Assembly: GCA_964019135.1 (NCBI GenBank)
Contig: OZ025257.1
Span: 19,743,971-19,807,970, forward strand
DNA from: Arenicola marina
Lineage: Eukaryota; Annelida; Polychaeta; Arenicolidae
Direction of reading: 5' to 3'
DNA length: 64,000 bases
Part shown: positions 32,158-43,400 of the stretch, one piece after another
How positions within the stretch are numbered: the first letter of the stretch is position 1
How the letters are laid out: the number at the start of each line of letters is the position of its first letter
The notes under the pieces: model-generated
The model's database searches: none
Told to the model about the DNA's origin: nothing
Seen by the model: only the letters and a program-made list of their open reading frames with translations
Translations under genes and position numbers: made by a program

Positions 32158-35100
32158 ATATACTCGCCTGTCACTCTCATTCTCTCCATATACTCTCCTG
32201 TCACTCTCATTTCCTCCATATACTCTCCTGTCACTCTCATTGCCTCCATATACTCGCCTGTCACTCTCATTCTCTCCATATACTCTCCTGTCACTCTCAT
32301 TTCCTCCATATACTCTCCTGTCACTCTCATTGCCTCCATATACTCTCCTGGCACTCTCATTCTCTCCATATACTCGTCTGTCACTCTCATTGCCTCCATA
32401 TACACTCCTGTCACTCTCATTTCCTCCATATACTCTCCTGTCACTCTCATTGCCTCCATATACTCTCCTGTCACTCTCATTTCCTCCATATACTCTCCTG
32501 TCACTCTCATTGCCTCCATATACTCGCCTGTCACTCCCATTCCCTCCGTATATTTGCCTGTCACACCCATTCTCTCCATGTACTCTCCTGTCACTCTCAT
32601 TTCCTCCATATACTCGCCTGTTACTCTCATTCCCTCCATATACTCTCCTGTCACTCTCATTCTCTCCATATACTCGCCTGTCACTCTCATTCCCTCCATA
32701 TACACTCCTGTCACTCTCATTCTCTCCATATACTCGCCTGTCACTCCCATTCCCTCCATATACTCGCCTGTCACTCTCATTTCCTCCATATACTCTCCTG
32801 TCACTCTCATTCCCTCCATATACTCGCCTGTCACTCTCATTCCCTCCATATACTCGCCTGTCACTCTCATTCCCTCCATATACTCTCCTGTCACTCTCAT
32901 TGCCTCCATATACTCGCCTGTCACTCTCATTCTCTCCATATGCTCGCCTGTCACTCTCATTCCCTCCATATACTCGCCTGTCACTCTCATTCTCTCCATA
33001 TACTCTCCTGTCACTCTCATTCTCTCCATATACTCTCCTGTCACTCTCATTGCCTCCATATACTCGCCTGTCACTCCCATTCCCTCCATATACTCGCCTG
33101 TCACTCTCATTCCCTCCATATACTCGCCTGTCACTCTCATTCTCTCCATATACTCTCCTGTCACTCTCATTCTCTCCATATACTCTCCTGTCACTCTCAT
33201 TGCCTCCATATACTCGCCTGTCACTCTCATTCCCTCCATATACTCGCCTGTCACTCTCATTCCCTCCATATACTCGCCTGTCACTCTCATTCCCTCCATA
33301 TACTCTCCTGTCACTCTCATTGCCTCCATATACTCGCCTGTCACTCTCATTCCCTCCATATACTCGCCTGTCACTCCCATTCCCTCCATATACTCTCCTG
33401 TCACTCTCATTCTCTCCATATACTCTCCTGTCACTCTCATTCTCTCCATATACTCTCCTGTCACTCTCATTCCCTCCATATACTCGCCTGTCACTCTCAT
33501 TCCCTCCATATACTCGCCTGTCACTCTCATTCCCTCCATATACTCTCCTGTCACTCTCATTGCCTCCATATACTCGCCTGTCACTCTCATTCTCTCCATA
33601 TACTCTCCTGTCACTCTCATTCCCTCCATATACTCTCCTGTCACTCTCATTGCCTCCATATACTCGCCTGTCACTCCCATTCCCTCCGTATAGTTGCCTG
33701 TCACACCCATTCTCTCCATATACTCTCCTGTCACTCTCATTCTCTCCATATACTCTCCTGTCACTCTCATTCCCTCCATATACTCGCCTGTCGCTCTCAT
33801 TCTCTCCATATACTCTCCTGTCACTCTCATTCTCTCCATATACTCTCCTGTCACTCTCATTCCCTCCATATACTCTCCTGTCACTCTCATTCCCTCCATA
33901 TACTCGCCTGTCACTCTCATTCTCTCCATATACTCTCCTGTCACTCTCATTCTCTCCATATACTCGCCTGTCACTCTCATTCTCTCCATATACTCTCCTG
34001 TCACTCTCATTCTCTCCATATACTCTCCTGTCACTCTCATTCTCTCCATATACTCTCCTGTCACTCTCATTCCCTCCATATACTCTCCTGTCACTCTCAT
34101 TCCCTCCATATACTCGCCTGTCACTCTCATTCTCTCCATATACTCTCCTGTTACTCTCATTCCCTCCATATACTCTCCTGTCACTCTCATTCTCTCCATA
34201 TACTCTCCTGTCACTCTCATTCCCTCCATATACTCTCCTGTCACTCTCATTCCCTCCATATACTCGCCTGTCACTCTCATTCTCTCCATATACTCTCCTG
34301 TCACTCTCATTCTCTCCATATACTCTCCTGTCACTCTCATTCTCTCCATATACTCTCCTGTCACTCTCATTCTCTCCATATACTCTCCTGTCACTCTCAT
34401 TCTCTCCATATACTCTCCTGTCACTCTCATTCTCTCCATATACTCTCCTGTTACTCTCATTCTCTCCATATACTCTCCTGTCACTCTCATTCCCTCCATA
34501 TACTCGCCTGTCACTCTCATTGCCTCCATATACTCGCCTGTCACTCTCATTCTCTCCATATACTCTCCTGTCACTCTCATTCTCTCCATATACTCTCCTG
34601 TCACTCTCATTCCCTCCATATACTCGCCTGTCACTCTCATTCCCTCCATATACTCGCCTGTCACTCTCATTCCCTCCATATACTCTCCTGTCACTCTCAT
34701 TGCCTCCATATACTCGCCTGTCACTCTCATTCTCTCCATATACTCGCCTGTCACTCTCATTCCCTCCATATACTCTCCTGTCACTCTCATTGCCTCCATA
34801 TACTCGCCTGTCACTCTCATTCTCTCCATATACTCGCCTGTCACTCTCATTCCCTCCATATACTCTCCTGTCACTCTCATTCCCTCCATATACTCTCCTG
34901 TCACTCTCATTGCCTCCATATACTCGCCTGTCACTCCCATTCCCTCCGTATAGTTGCCTGTCACACCCATTCTCTCCATATACTCTCCTGTCACTCTCAT
35001 TTCCTCCATATACTCTCCTGGCACTCTCATTCTCTCCATATACTCGTCTGTCACTCTCATTCCCTCCATATACACTCCTGTCACTCTCATTCCCTCCATA

Positions 35101-36392
35101 TACTCTCCTGGCACTCTCATTCCCTCCATATACACTCCTGTCACTCTCATTCCCTCCATATACTCTCCTGTCACTCTCATTGCCTCCATATACTCGCCTG
35201 TCACTCTCATTCTCTCCATATACTCGCCTGTCACTCTCATTCCCTCCATATACTCTCCTGTCACTCTCATTGCCTCCATATACTCGCCTGTCACTCTCAT
35301 TCTCTCCATATACTCGCCTGTCACTCTCATTCCCTCCATATACTCTCCTGTCACTCTCATTCCCTCCATATACTCTCCTGTCACTCTCATTGCCTCCATA
35401 TACTCGCCTGTCACTCCCATTCCCTCCGTATAGTTGCCTGTCACTCCCATTCTCTCCATATACTCTCCTGTCACTCTCATTTCCTCCATATACTCTCCTG
35501 GCACTCTCATTCTCTCCATATACTCGTCTGTCACTCTCATTCCCTCCATATACACTCCTGTCACTCTCATTCCCTCCATATACTCTCCTGGCACTCTCAT
35601 TCCCTCCATATACACTCCTGTCACTCTCATTCCCTCCATATACTCTCCTGGCACTCTCATTCCCTCCATATACTCTCCTGGCACTCTCATTCTCTCCATG
35701 TACTCGTCTGTCACTCTCATTCCCTCCATATACACTCCTGTCACTCTCATTCCCTCCATATACTCTCCTGGCACTCTCATTCCCTCCATATACTCTCCTG
35801 TCACTCTCATTCCTTCCATATACTCGCCTGTCACTCCCATTCCCTCCATATACTCTCCTGTCACTCTCATTCTCTCCATATACTCGCCTGTCACTCTCAT
35901 TCCCTCCATATACTCTCCTGTCACTCTCATTCCCTCCATATACTCTCCTGGCACTCTCATTCCCTCCATATACTCTCCTGGCACTCTCATTCCCTCCATA
36001 TACTCTCCTGTCACTCTCATTCCTTCCATATACTCGCCTGTCACTCTCATTCTCTCCATATACACTCCTGTCACTCTCATTCCCTCCATATACTCGCCTG
36101 TCACTCCCATTCCCTCCATATACTCGTCTGTCACTCTCATTCCCTCCATATACTCTCCTGGCACTCTCATTCCCTCCATATACTCTCCTGTCACTCTCAT
36201 TCCTTCCATATACTCTCCTGTCATTCCCATTCCCTCCGTATACACTCCTGTCACTCTCATTCCCTCCATATACTCGCCTGTTACTCTCATTCCCTCCATA
36301 TACTCGCCTGTCACTCTCAGTCCCTTCATATACTCTCCTGTCATTCTCATTCCCTCCATATACTCTCCTGTCTCTCTCATTCCCTCCATATC
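32158..36392 (+). repeat. 30-bp minisatellite, right half of the split array
   Basis: About 141 copies of the same 30-bp unit as at 12,650-17,415 run in the same orientation and in register with it once the element is removed. A 480-bp block (16 units) at 34,681-35,160 is repeated at 35,161-35,640 with a single visible difference, so a very recent tandem duplication occurred. Units decay toward 36,390. Long open frames on both strands are artefacts of the period. Confidence 0.97.
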
Positions 36393-36995
36393 CTCTCAGG
36401 AACGAGCCAAATAGCACTGTTAAAGTCGAATTTCTTAGGAAAAAAATAATTTTGTATGTAAAATATTTTCACGCGGGGCATGGCGCTCCCCATTTTTATA
36501 AATTCTTAGCTCCGCCACTGTATAGGTACCTCTGGTCATACATACCACCCAACGATCGGCCGATCTCACTACTTTATAAATGAAAACAACTCATTTATCA
36601 CCGAGGGCTTAATCATGACCAAGTGTCACGATGTGATTAATATGGGGAATCTGCATCCATTAGATAGCTTCATCAATTACTGGACACTGGAAAGTGATTC
36701 CCGTTGATGGGTTTATGAGGTTATTTACTGTACTATGGGCCAGTTAGGGAGAAGTTGGCAGCTAGCTAGATCGGCAGCGAGCCGGTAATTCCCAAGTGTA
36801 AAGATGACGCAAACAACGCGAGTTGTAATGTAGCTTTGGTGGAACACGTCGGTGAACCCTCAAGGCACTTAAGTCCCACAACATCTTGTGCAGACGGACT
36901 TTGGCAAACATTCATGACTCTATACCAATTAACTTTGCCCTCCTTTCCGCTGAAGTGGTTGTAAACCGGAGGTAGGCCTACCAGGATGCCAAGTG
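36393..36995. other. No gene; contains a short MITE-like fragment
   Basis: At 36,470-36,525 there is a GCTCCGCCACTGTATAGG block related to the GGATCCGCC family. I see nothing else here. Confidence 0.45.
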
Positions 36996-38910
36996 GAGGG
37001 AATCATTGGAGGCGGGAGATGGGGGGGAGGGGGGACCGAGAGGCGGAAAGAGGGCATGGGGCACAGATATCGGGGCTAAGGTACGGACAAAGGGCCTGAG
37101 ACCCGGGAAAATAGTTTAAAAACCCAGAAGACACGGAAAGGGGGGATGAGACGCGGGAAGGGGGACTGACACCCGGGAAGGGGGGCTGAGACCCGGGGAG
37201 GGGGCTGAGACGTAGGGAAAGGGGGCTGTGACCCAGGGAAGAGGGGCTGTAAGCCGGGACGGGGGGCTGAGACACGGAAAGGGGGACTGAGACCTGGGAC
37301 GGGGGACTGTGACCCGGTAAGAGGGGCTGAGACCCGGGAAGGGGGGTTGAGACCCGGGAAGGGAGGGCTGAGACCCGGGAAGGGGGGCTAAGACCCCGGG
37401 AAGGGGGGCTGAGACCCGAGAAGGGGAGCTGAGACACGGGAAAGGGGCCTGTGACTTGGAAAGGGGGACTGAGACCCGGGAAGGGGGGTTGTGACCCAGG
37501 AAGGGGGACTGTAACCCGGAAAGGAGGGCTGAGACACGGGAAGGGGGGCTGAGACACGGGAAAGGAGGGCTGTGACCCGGAAAGGGGGGCTGTGACTCAG
37601 GGAAGGGGGTCTGTGACACAGTGAAGAGGGATTGCAAGCCAGAAAGGGGGGGCTGAGACCCGGAAGGGGTGTTAAGACCCAGGAAGGGGGGCTGTGACCC
37701 AGGAATGGGGATTGAGACCCAGGAAGGGGGACTGAGACTCTGGAAGGGGGGCTGTGACCGGAGAAGGGAGGCTGAGACCCAAGGAAGTGTGGCTGCGACC
37801 CGGGAATGGGGGCTGAGATCCGGGAAGAGGGGCTGTGACCCGGGAAGCGAGGGCTGTGACCCGGTAAGGGAGGGCTGTGACCCGGGAAGGGAGGGCTGAG
37901 ACCCGGAAAGGGGGCCTGAGACCTGAGAAGGGGGGCTGAGACACGGGAAAGGGGGCTGTGACCCAGGGAAGGGGGGCTGAGACCCGGGAAGGTTGGCTGA
38001 GACCTGGAAAGTGGGGTTGTGACCCGGAATTGAGGGCTGAGACACGGGAAAGGAGGGATGTGACCCGGGAAGGGAGGCTGTGACCCAGGGAAGGGGGCCT
38101 GTGACCCAAGGAAGAGGGGTTGTAAGCCAGAAAATGGGGGCTGAGACCCGGGACGGGGGGTTGAGACCCAGGAAGGGGGGCTGTGACCCGGGAAGGGAGG
38201 CTGATACCCAAGGAAGTGTGGCTGCGACCCGGGAATGGGGGCTGAGACCCGGAAAGAGGGGCTGTGACCCGGGAAGCGAGGGCTGTGACCCGGGAAGGGA
38301 GGGCTGTGACCCGGGAAGGGAGGGCTGAGACCCGGGAAGGGGGGCTGAGACCTGAGAAGGGGGGCTAAGACACGGGAAAGGGGGCTGTGACCCAGGGAAG
38401 GGGGGCTGAGATCCGGGAAGGTTGGCTGAGACCTGGAAAGTGGGGCTGTGACCCGGGAAGGGGGGCTGTGACCCGGGAAGGGGAGCTAAGACACGGGAAA
38501 GGGGACTGTGACTCAGGGAAGGGGGGCTGTGACCCGGGAAGGGGGGCTGAGACACGGGAAGGGGGGCTGAGCCCGGGGACGGGGGGCTGTGACCAGGGGA
38601 TGAGGGGCTGTGATCCGGGAAGGGGGGCTGTGACTCGGGAAGGGGGGCTGTGACCCGGGAATGGCGGCTGAGGCACGGGCAAGGGGGCTGCACAGTGACC
38701 CAGGAAGGGGGCTGAGGCACCGGCAAGGGAGCTGTGACCCGAAAAGGGAGGGCTGCGACCCCGTGAGGGGGGCTGTGATACGGGTAGGGGGGCTGAGACC
38801 CGGAAAGAGGCTGAGACCCGGGAAGGGAGGCTAAGACCCGGGAAGGGAGGCTGAGACCCGGGAAGGGGGGCTGAAACTTGGGAAGGTGGGTTGAGACGCT
38901 GAAAAAATGG
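36996..38910 (+). repeat. G-rich 20-bp minisatellite
   Basis: Some 90 diverged units of about 20 bp with the core GGGCTGAGACCCGGGAAGG (and a GGCTGTGACCC variant) follow each other. Larger blocks are duplicated: 37,660-37,990 resembles 38,110-38,440. Many G runs could form quadruplexes. Pro/Ser-rich open frames on the complementary strand are by-products. Confidence 0.95.
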
Positions 38911-39500
38911 GTTGAGGCCGGAAAATGTGGTCTCGCGTTCTCGCCTCGCCCATTCGCGTTCTCGTCCTCGCCTCAGGCTGTGCCAGGCGAGAATGCGAGA
39001 AAGCAAGTGGCACATGTGTGCCACCGCAGAATCTGGCCTACCATGCGGTGTCGCCATCTAACGGTTAACGAAAAGACTCTGGAGACCCACTCCATTGGGT
39101 CTCGGTTCCAGTCTGTATTTCCCATATAGATCTTCAAACAAGAATGGGCGCATTTAGAAATATCGACTTATCAAGAGACACACTGGAGCTAAATATCACG
39201 TTTCCATATAATTTAATCCTTTAGTTATCAATTGCTTCCGAACAAAGAAATTTCTCACCTGAATCTGTGTTTGCAACACCTATTACGGAGCACCAACGTT
39301 CGATGCGGGCGCCATATTTGTTTTGGCCGCATCGTGGTGCCCGTGATGGATGCTGGGCTGATAGAATTCATACATTTATAGCAGCCAATAATGAGATATT
39401 ATCTCCTAATTAAGATATGCGGGCGCAACAATCACCGGAATATGCGAGGAAAATACGGAGCATTTTCTTTGCTTGAGGATGAGCACATTAAGAGATAGCC
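38911..39500. other. No recognisable feature
   Basis: No coding region, RNA or repeat is supported here. Confidence 0.45.
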
Positions 39501-39504
39501 ATTA

Positions 39505-39595
39505 AAATATAGATTTCTGCTTCGAGGGAAGAGAAAAAACAGGCGAAAAAAAGGTAATTGGGCCGGCACATATGTGTATGCAGTGCGCGCCACTT
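39505..39595 (+). repeat. Interspersed repeat copy A (pair with 43,088-43,185)
   Basis: The block GATTTCTGCTTCGAGGG, then a GGCGAAAAAA tract, then GGCACATATGTGTAT is shared in order with 43,088-43,185. Both are in the same orientation. Confidence 0.55.
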
Positions 39596-39840
39596 TCTCG
39601 CACTTCGTTTAATCGCAACTTCCGCTTAATCGCAACAAATCTCAAATCCAAACGCCATGTCCTATGCATTCCCATATTCGCAACTTCGGTTAGTCGCAAC
39701 TTCCGTTAATCGCAACTTCCGTTAATCGCAACTTCGGTTAATCGCAACTTCCGTTAATCGCAACTTCGGTTAATCGCAACTTCTGTTAATCGCAATTTCG
39801 GTTAGTTGCAAAAGCCGCTTAATCGCAACACAAGCTTCGG
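39595..39840 (+). repeat. 16-bp minisatellite (TTAATCGCAACTTCSG)
   Basis: About ten units of 16 bp, alternating CTTCCG and CTTCGG variants, form a compact array, clearest from 39,680 to 39,800. Confidence 0.85.
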
Positions 39841-40084
39841 AAAATTGCGAGATTCGAGGCCAAAACAGGTGTTAGCCGGCATATAGAGACAATGCGCTTT
39901 CAGCTGACACTTAACGCGTGGTGACGCCCCCCCCCCCCTCCCCCCTCCGGGGGAATCACCATTTTCCAATTTAGGTTAACACGTGGTACAAGGTGAAGTC
40001 GTTAACTAGCTGTGGTTTCATACGGATAAGCCACAATATCTACATGGAAGCAGGGAAATAGAGCCGTATTGTTCACCCCGAAAG

Positions 40085-40090
40085 TTTATT
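40085..40090 (-). promoter_or_regulatory. Likely poly(A) signal of the carbonic anhydrase gene
   Basis: TTTATT on the plus strand reads AATAAA on the minus strand, about 190 bases downstream of the carbonic anhydrase stop codon. Chance occurrence is possible in AT-rich DNA. Confidence 0.4.
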
Positions 40091-40282
40091 TTGCCTTAAG
40101 TACAAGTCATCTCCATTTCCATCAATTTTTATAACCAAATGACATGGGAATTAATGATTAAACGAGACGTTATTTTTCAACATTTCGCCTTCATCGATAG
40201 ATATGACCAGAGGGCTCACTCACGATGTCATATCAACCGCATTACGATATTCTCTTGTTTCTTCACATCTCCAGTGTTTTGA

Positions 40283-40405
40283 TTAACGAACAGTGGAGTA
40301 AATGACGTTCCTGTCACCTTGAGGCAACGTGTGCCGGAAGTTGTCAGCGAGACGGTGTGCTCCGTGGCCGTGGTCGCTGGCAGACAGCTTGCGGAACTGT
40401 TCCAG
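40283..40405 (-). CDS. Carbonic anhydrase exon 8, terminal exon
   Basis: The acceptor CGCTCACAG at 40,406 opens 40 codons in phase 0 and a TAA at 40,283. It starts L-E-Q-F-R-K-L and contains A-D-N-F-R, the family's conserved F-R-x-L and D-N-x-R motifs, at the expected distance after exon 7. It lies 12.6 kb beyond exon 7 across repeat-rich DNA. Confidence 0.88.
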   Translation of the reverse strand: MEQFRKLSASDHGHGAHRLADNFRHTLPQGDRNVIYSTVR

Positions 40406-43400
40406 CTGTGAGCGAAAATAATATATAATGTACGATACAGAATCCGGATATTATTTGTCATGGCATCTATAATAAGATATAGATGGGTATTATATATATA
40501 GGTTATATATGGGTATTATATATAGGTTATAGATGGGTATTATATATAGGTTATAGATGGGTATTATATATGTTATAGATGGTATTAAATATAGGTTATA
40601 GATGGAAATTATATATAGGTTATAGATGGAAGTTATATATAGGTTATAGATGGAAATTATTTATAGGTTATAGAATAATAACACCGAATTATTTGAAACC
40701 GGAATAACCAGATGTGGTGCGATGCCAAGACAGCAGGCCGGAGTTACAATGTGGTAACCCCGGCCCACACGAGTTCAGGCTCGTGAGAAATGGGTAGGCC
40801 GCAGTTATCCGCGAACAACCCCGGCCCACTCAAACGGAGACTCGCAAGGAATGGCTAGGCCGTAGTTATCCGAGCCCATTCGAACCGAGGCTCGTGAGCA
40901 ATGCCTGGGCCGTGGCTGTCAACCATTCGCTTACAGGAACTACAGCTTTATATTTGAATGAATATTAATTACTGACAATAATCAACACTGTTTCCTGGGT
41001 AATACATCGTATGGGTTGGATGGATGGGCTTGGGCCACTCGAACCGAGGCTCTTGAGCTGTGGCTGGGCCGGAGTTGTCCGTGGCAACCCCGGCCAGTCG
41101 CTGTCAACCATTCGCTTATAGGAGGTACAGCTCTACATTTGAATGCATATTAATTACTGACAATAATCAACACTGTTTCCTGGGTAATACATCGAATGGG
41201 TTGGATGGATGGGCTTGGGCCACTCGAACCGAGGCTCTTGAGCTGTGGCTGGGCCGGAGTTGTCCGTGGCAACCCCGGCCAGTCGCTGTCAACCATTCGC
41301 TTATAGGAGGTACAGCTCTACATTTGAATGCATATTAATTACTGACAATAATCAACACTGTTTCCTGGGTAATACATCGAATGGGTTGGATGCATGGGCT
41401 TGGGCCACTCGAACCGAGGCTCTTGAGCTGTGGCTGGGCCGGAGTTGTCCGTGGCAACCCCGGCCAGTCGCTGTCAATCATTCGCTTATAGGAGGTACAG
41501 CTCTACATTTGAATGCATATTAATTACTGACAATAATCAACACTGTTTCCTGGGAAATACTTCATATGGGTTGGATGCATGGGGGGTTCGGTGTTAGTGG
41601 TGCGTGCGGTTAAACAAATGCTCGCATATGATTATACACGGTTTAATTTAAGACAATCATACTTTATTTTGATGAACAAGCGGTCTGGGATCTGTATCAT
41701 ACAATGTATTCCTATCATAACTGCAGACTTGTGACATGATGTTGGACAAAAGACTCCGACATAATTTGTTAGGGGCGGATCCAGGAATTAAAAAATGGGG
41801 GGGTGGGTATATTCAAACTTGCGACTGGGGGGGCGGGCACGCCTCAGATAGCGTTATTCTTTAAAAAAAAGGGGGAGGGGGGTCCACCAATCAACCTACC
41901 TCACAAAATGAAAGTTTGTACTTCGTAAACATAAAAACAACTCTGTGCTACACATATAGACCTCGTGGGTTTCTCTCTACTTCCCCGGCCCAGCGTCTAT
42001 CCTCAATCCGCCCCACAGACTCCCTCCTCCCTCCTCCCTCCTCCCGCTGAGAAGTCATTCCAGCTTTGCCTGACGGCGTCGCGGTATTTCACACCATTGG
42101 TGACAGCTTTATCGTCTCCAGTTTCGTTTCGACATGCAGCGACAGTTCTGTGTGTGGACTCGCCTGCCTCTGCTAGACGGCGGTATAGTCGCATTGGCTA
42201 TCGGGCAAGAGCGAACGGTTAAATTTGGCGCCCAAACTACGTTATGTCCATGATACACATAGCGAACTTTGGTGCTCGGTCGCAATATATCAATCAATGT
42301 AGGGGATGCAATGTAGAGGAACGACTGGAAGCAAGGAAACATCCTACACTAGAAGACTATGTATGTCTCTTTCTCTCTATTTATGCCTACTAATAGCTCC
42401 GTTTTTATCTCTATTACGTCTCTCCCTCTTTCCATCGTTGCCCATGTGTGTATCCCTTTCCTTCTCTCGATCTGTCTCCCACATTGTCTGCCCCTGCCCA
42501 ATGTATGGTTCTCTCTCCCCCTCTCCACTTGTGTCTCGCTATCACTGTCCGCTTCTAGGACAACTCCCCCCCCCCCGGAAAATTCCCCCCCGGACAACTC
42601 CCACCCCCCCGACAATTCCCCCCCGGACAATTCCCCCCTAGGACAATTCCCCCCCGGACAATTCCCCCCTAGGACAACTTCCCCCCGGACAACTCCCCCC
42701 TACGAGACAACTTCCCCCCAGACAATTGCCCCCGGACAATTCCCCCCCAGTCAGTTCCCCCCCGGACAACCGCCCCCCCCCCCACTACAATCCCCCACCT
42801 GGAAAATGTTCCCCTTGGGCCAGTCCCCCCCGGCAAGTTGCCACCGGACAATTCCCCCCTGGACGATAACCACCCCCTGGAAACACACACCCACAAACGG
42901 ACAAGCCCCCCCCCCCTTCTCCTTCCGACACGTGGGAATACTTCGGGAGGACATCCGGGAGGGATAGACACTGGCAATCATGGCGAAGTTTATGGTGGTT
43001 AATTATTTGAAAACTTTCGACATGAACTGGAATATATAGTCAATAGCTGCAATTAAAAAAAATATTTCAGTCTCAGATGGGCACATCGAGAGGAATTCCA
43101 GATTTCTGCTCCGGGGATTGAGAGAAAAATGGCGAAAAAAGTCATTTGGGCGACACATATGTATATACCTAAATACATCTAGTGCCCCCCCCCCCCTTCC
43201 CCGCCAATGGGGTGCGAGTGGTGCCTGAGAAAATATGTATTTCCTTCCACCTTGGCACGCCATGTGCGCAGCCACGAGTGAGGTAACACCCATATAAAAA
43301 ATTATGGGCTTCTGCCCACGTTGTGACAAAAAGTCATATGGTGAACCAAATTTACTTCCGTCCAAACCAAACTGTATTTAATGTAACACATTTACTTACT

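Noticed and set aside
12650..36392. CRISPR-like array
   Set aside because: Units are contiguous without unique spacers, and the surrounding genes are eukaryotic.
32142..36583. Open frames above 1,100 codons on both strands over the right 30-bp array
   Set aside because: Same artefact. The minus-strand frames stop only within or at the transposon terminal repeat, and no signal, domain or splice logic exists.
37003..39057. Pro/Ser-rich frames on the minus strand across the G-rich array
   Set aside because: They are low-complexity translation of the 20-bp repeat, with several frames open at once and no domain.
41965..42222. Plus- and minus-strand frames near 42.0-42.2 kb
   Set aside because: Both strands are open over the same bases, without domains, and the area overlaps dispersed repeat sequence in an intron.
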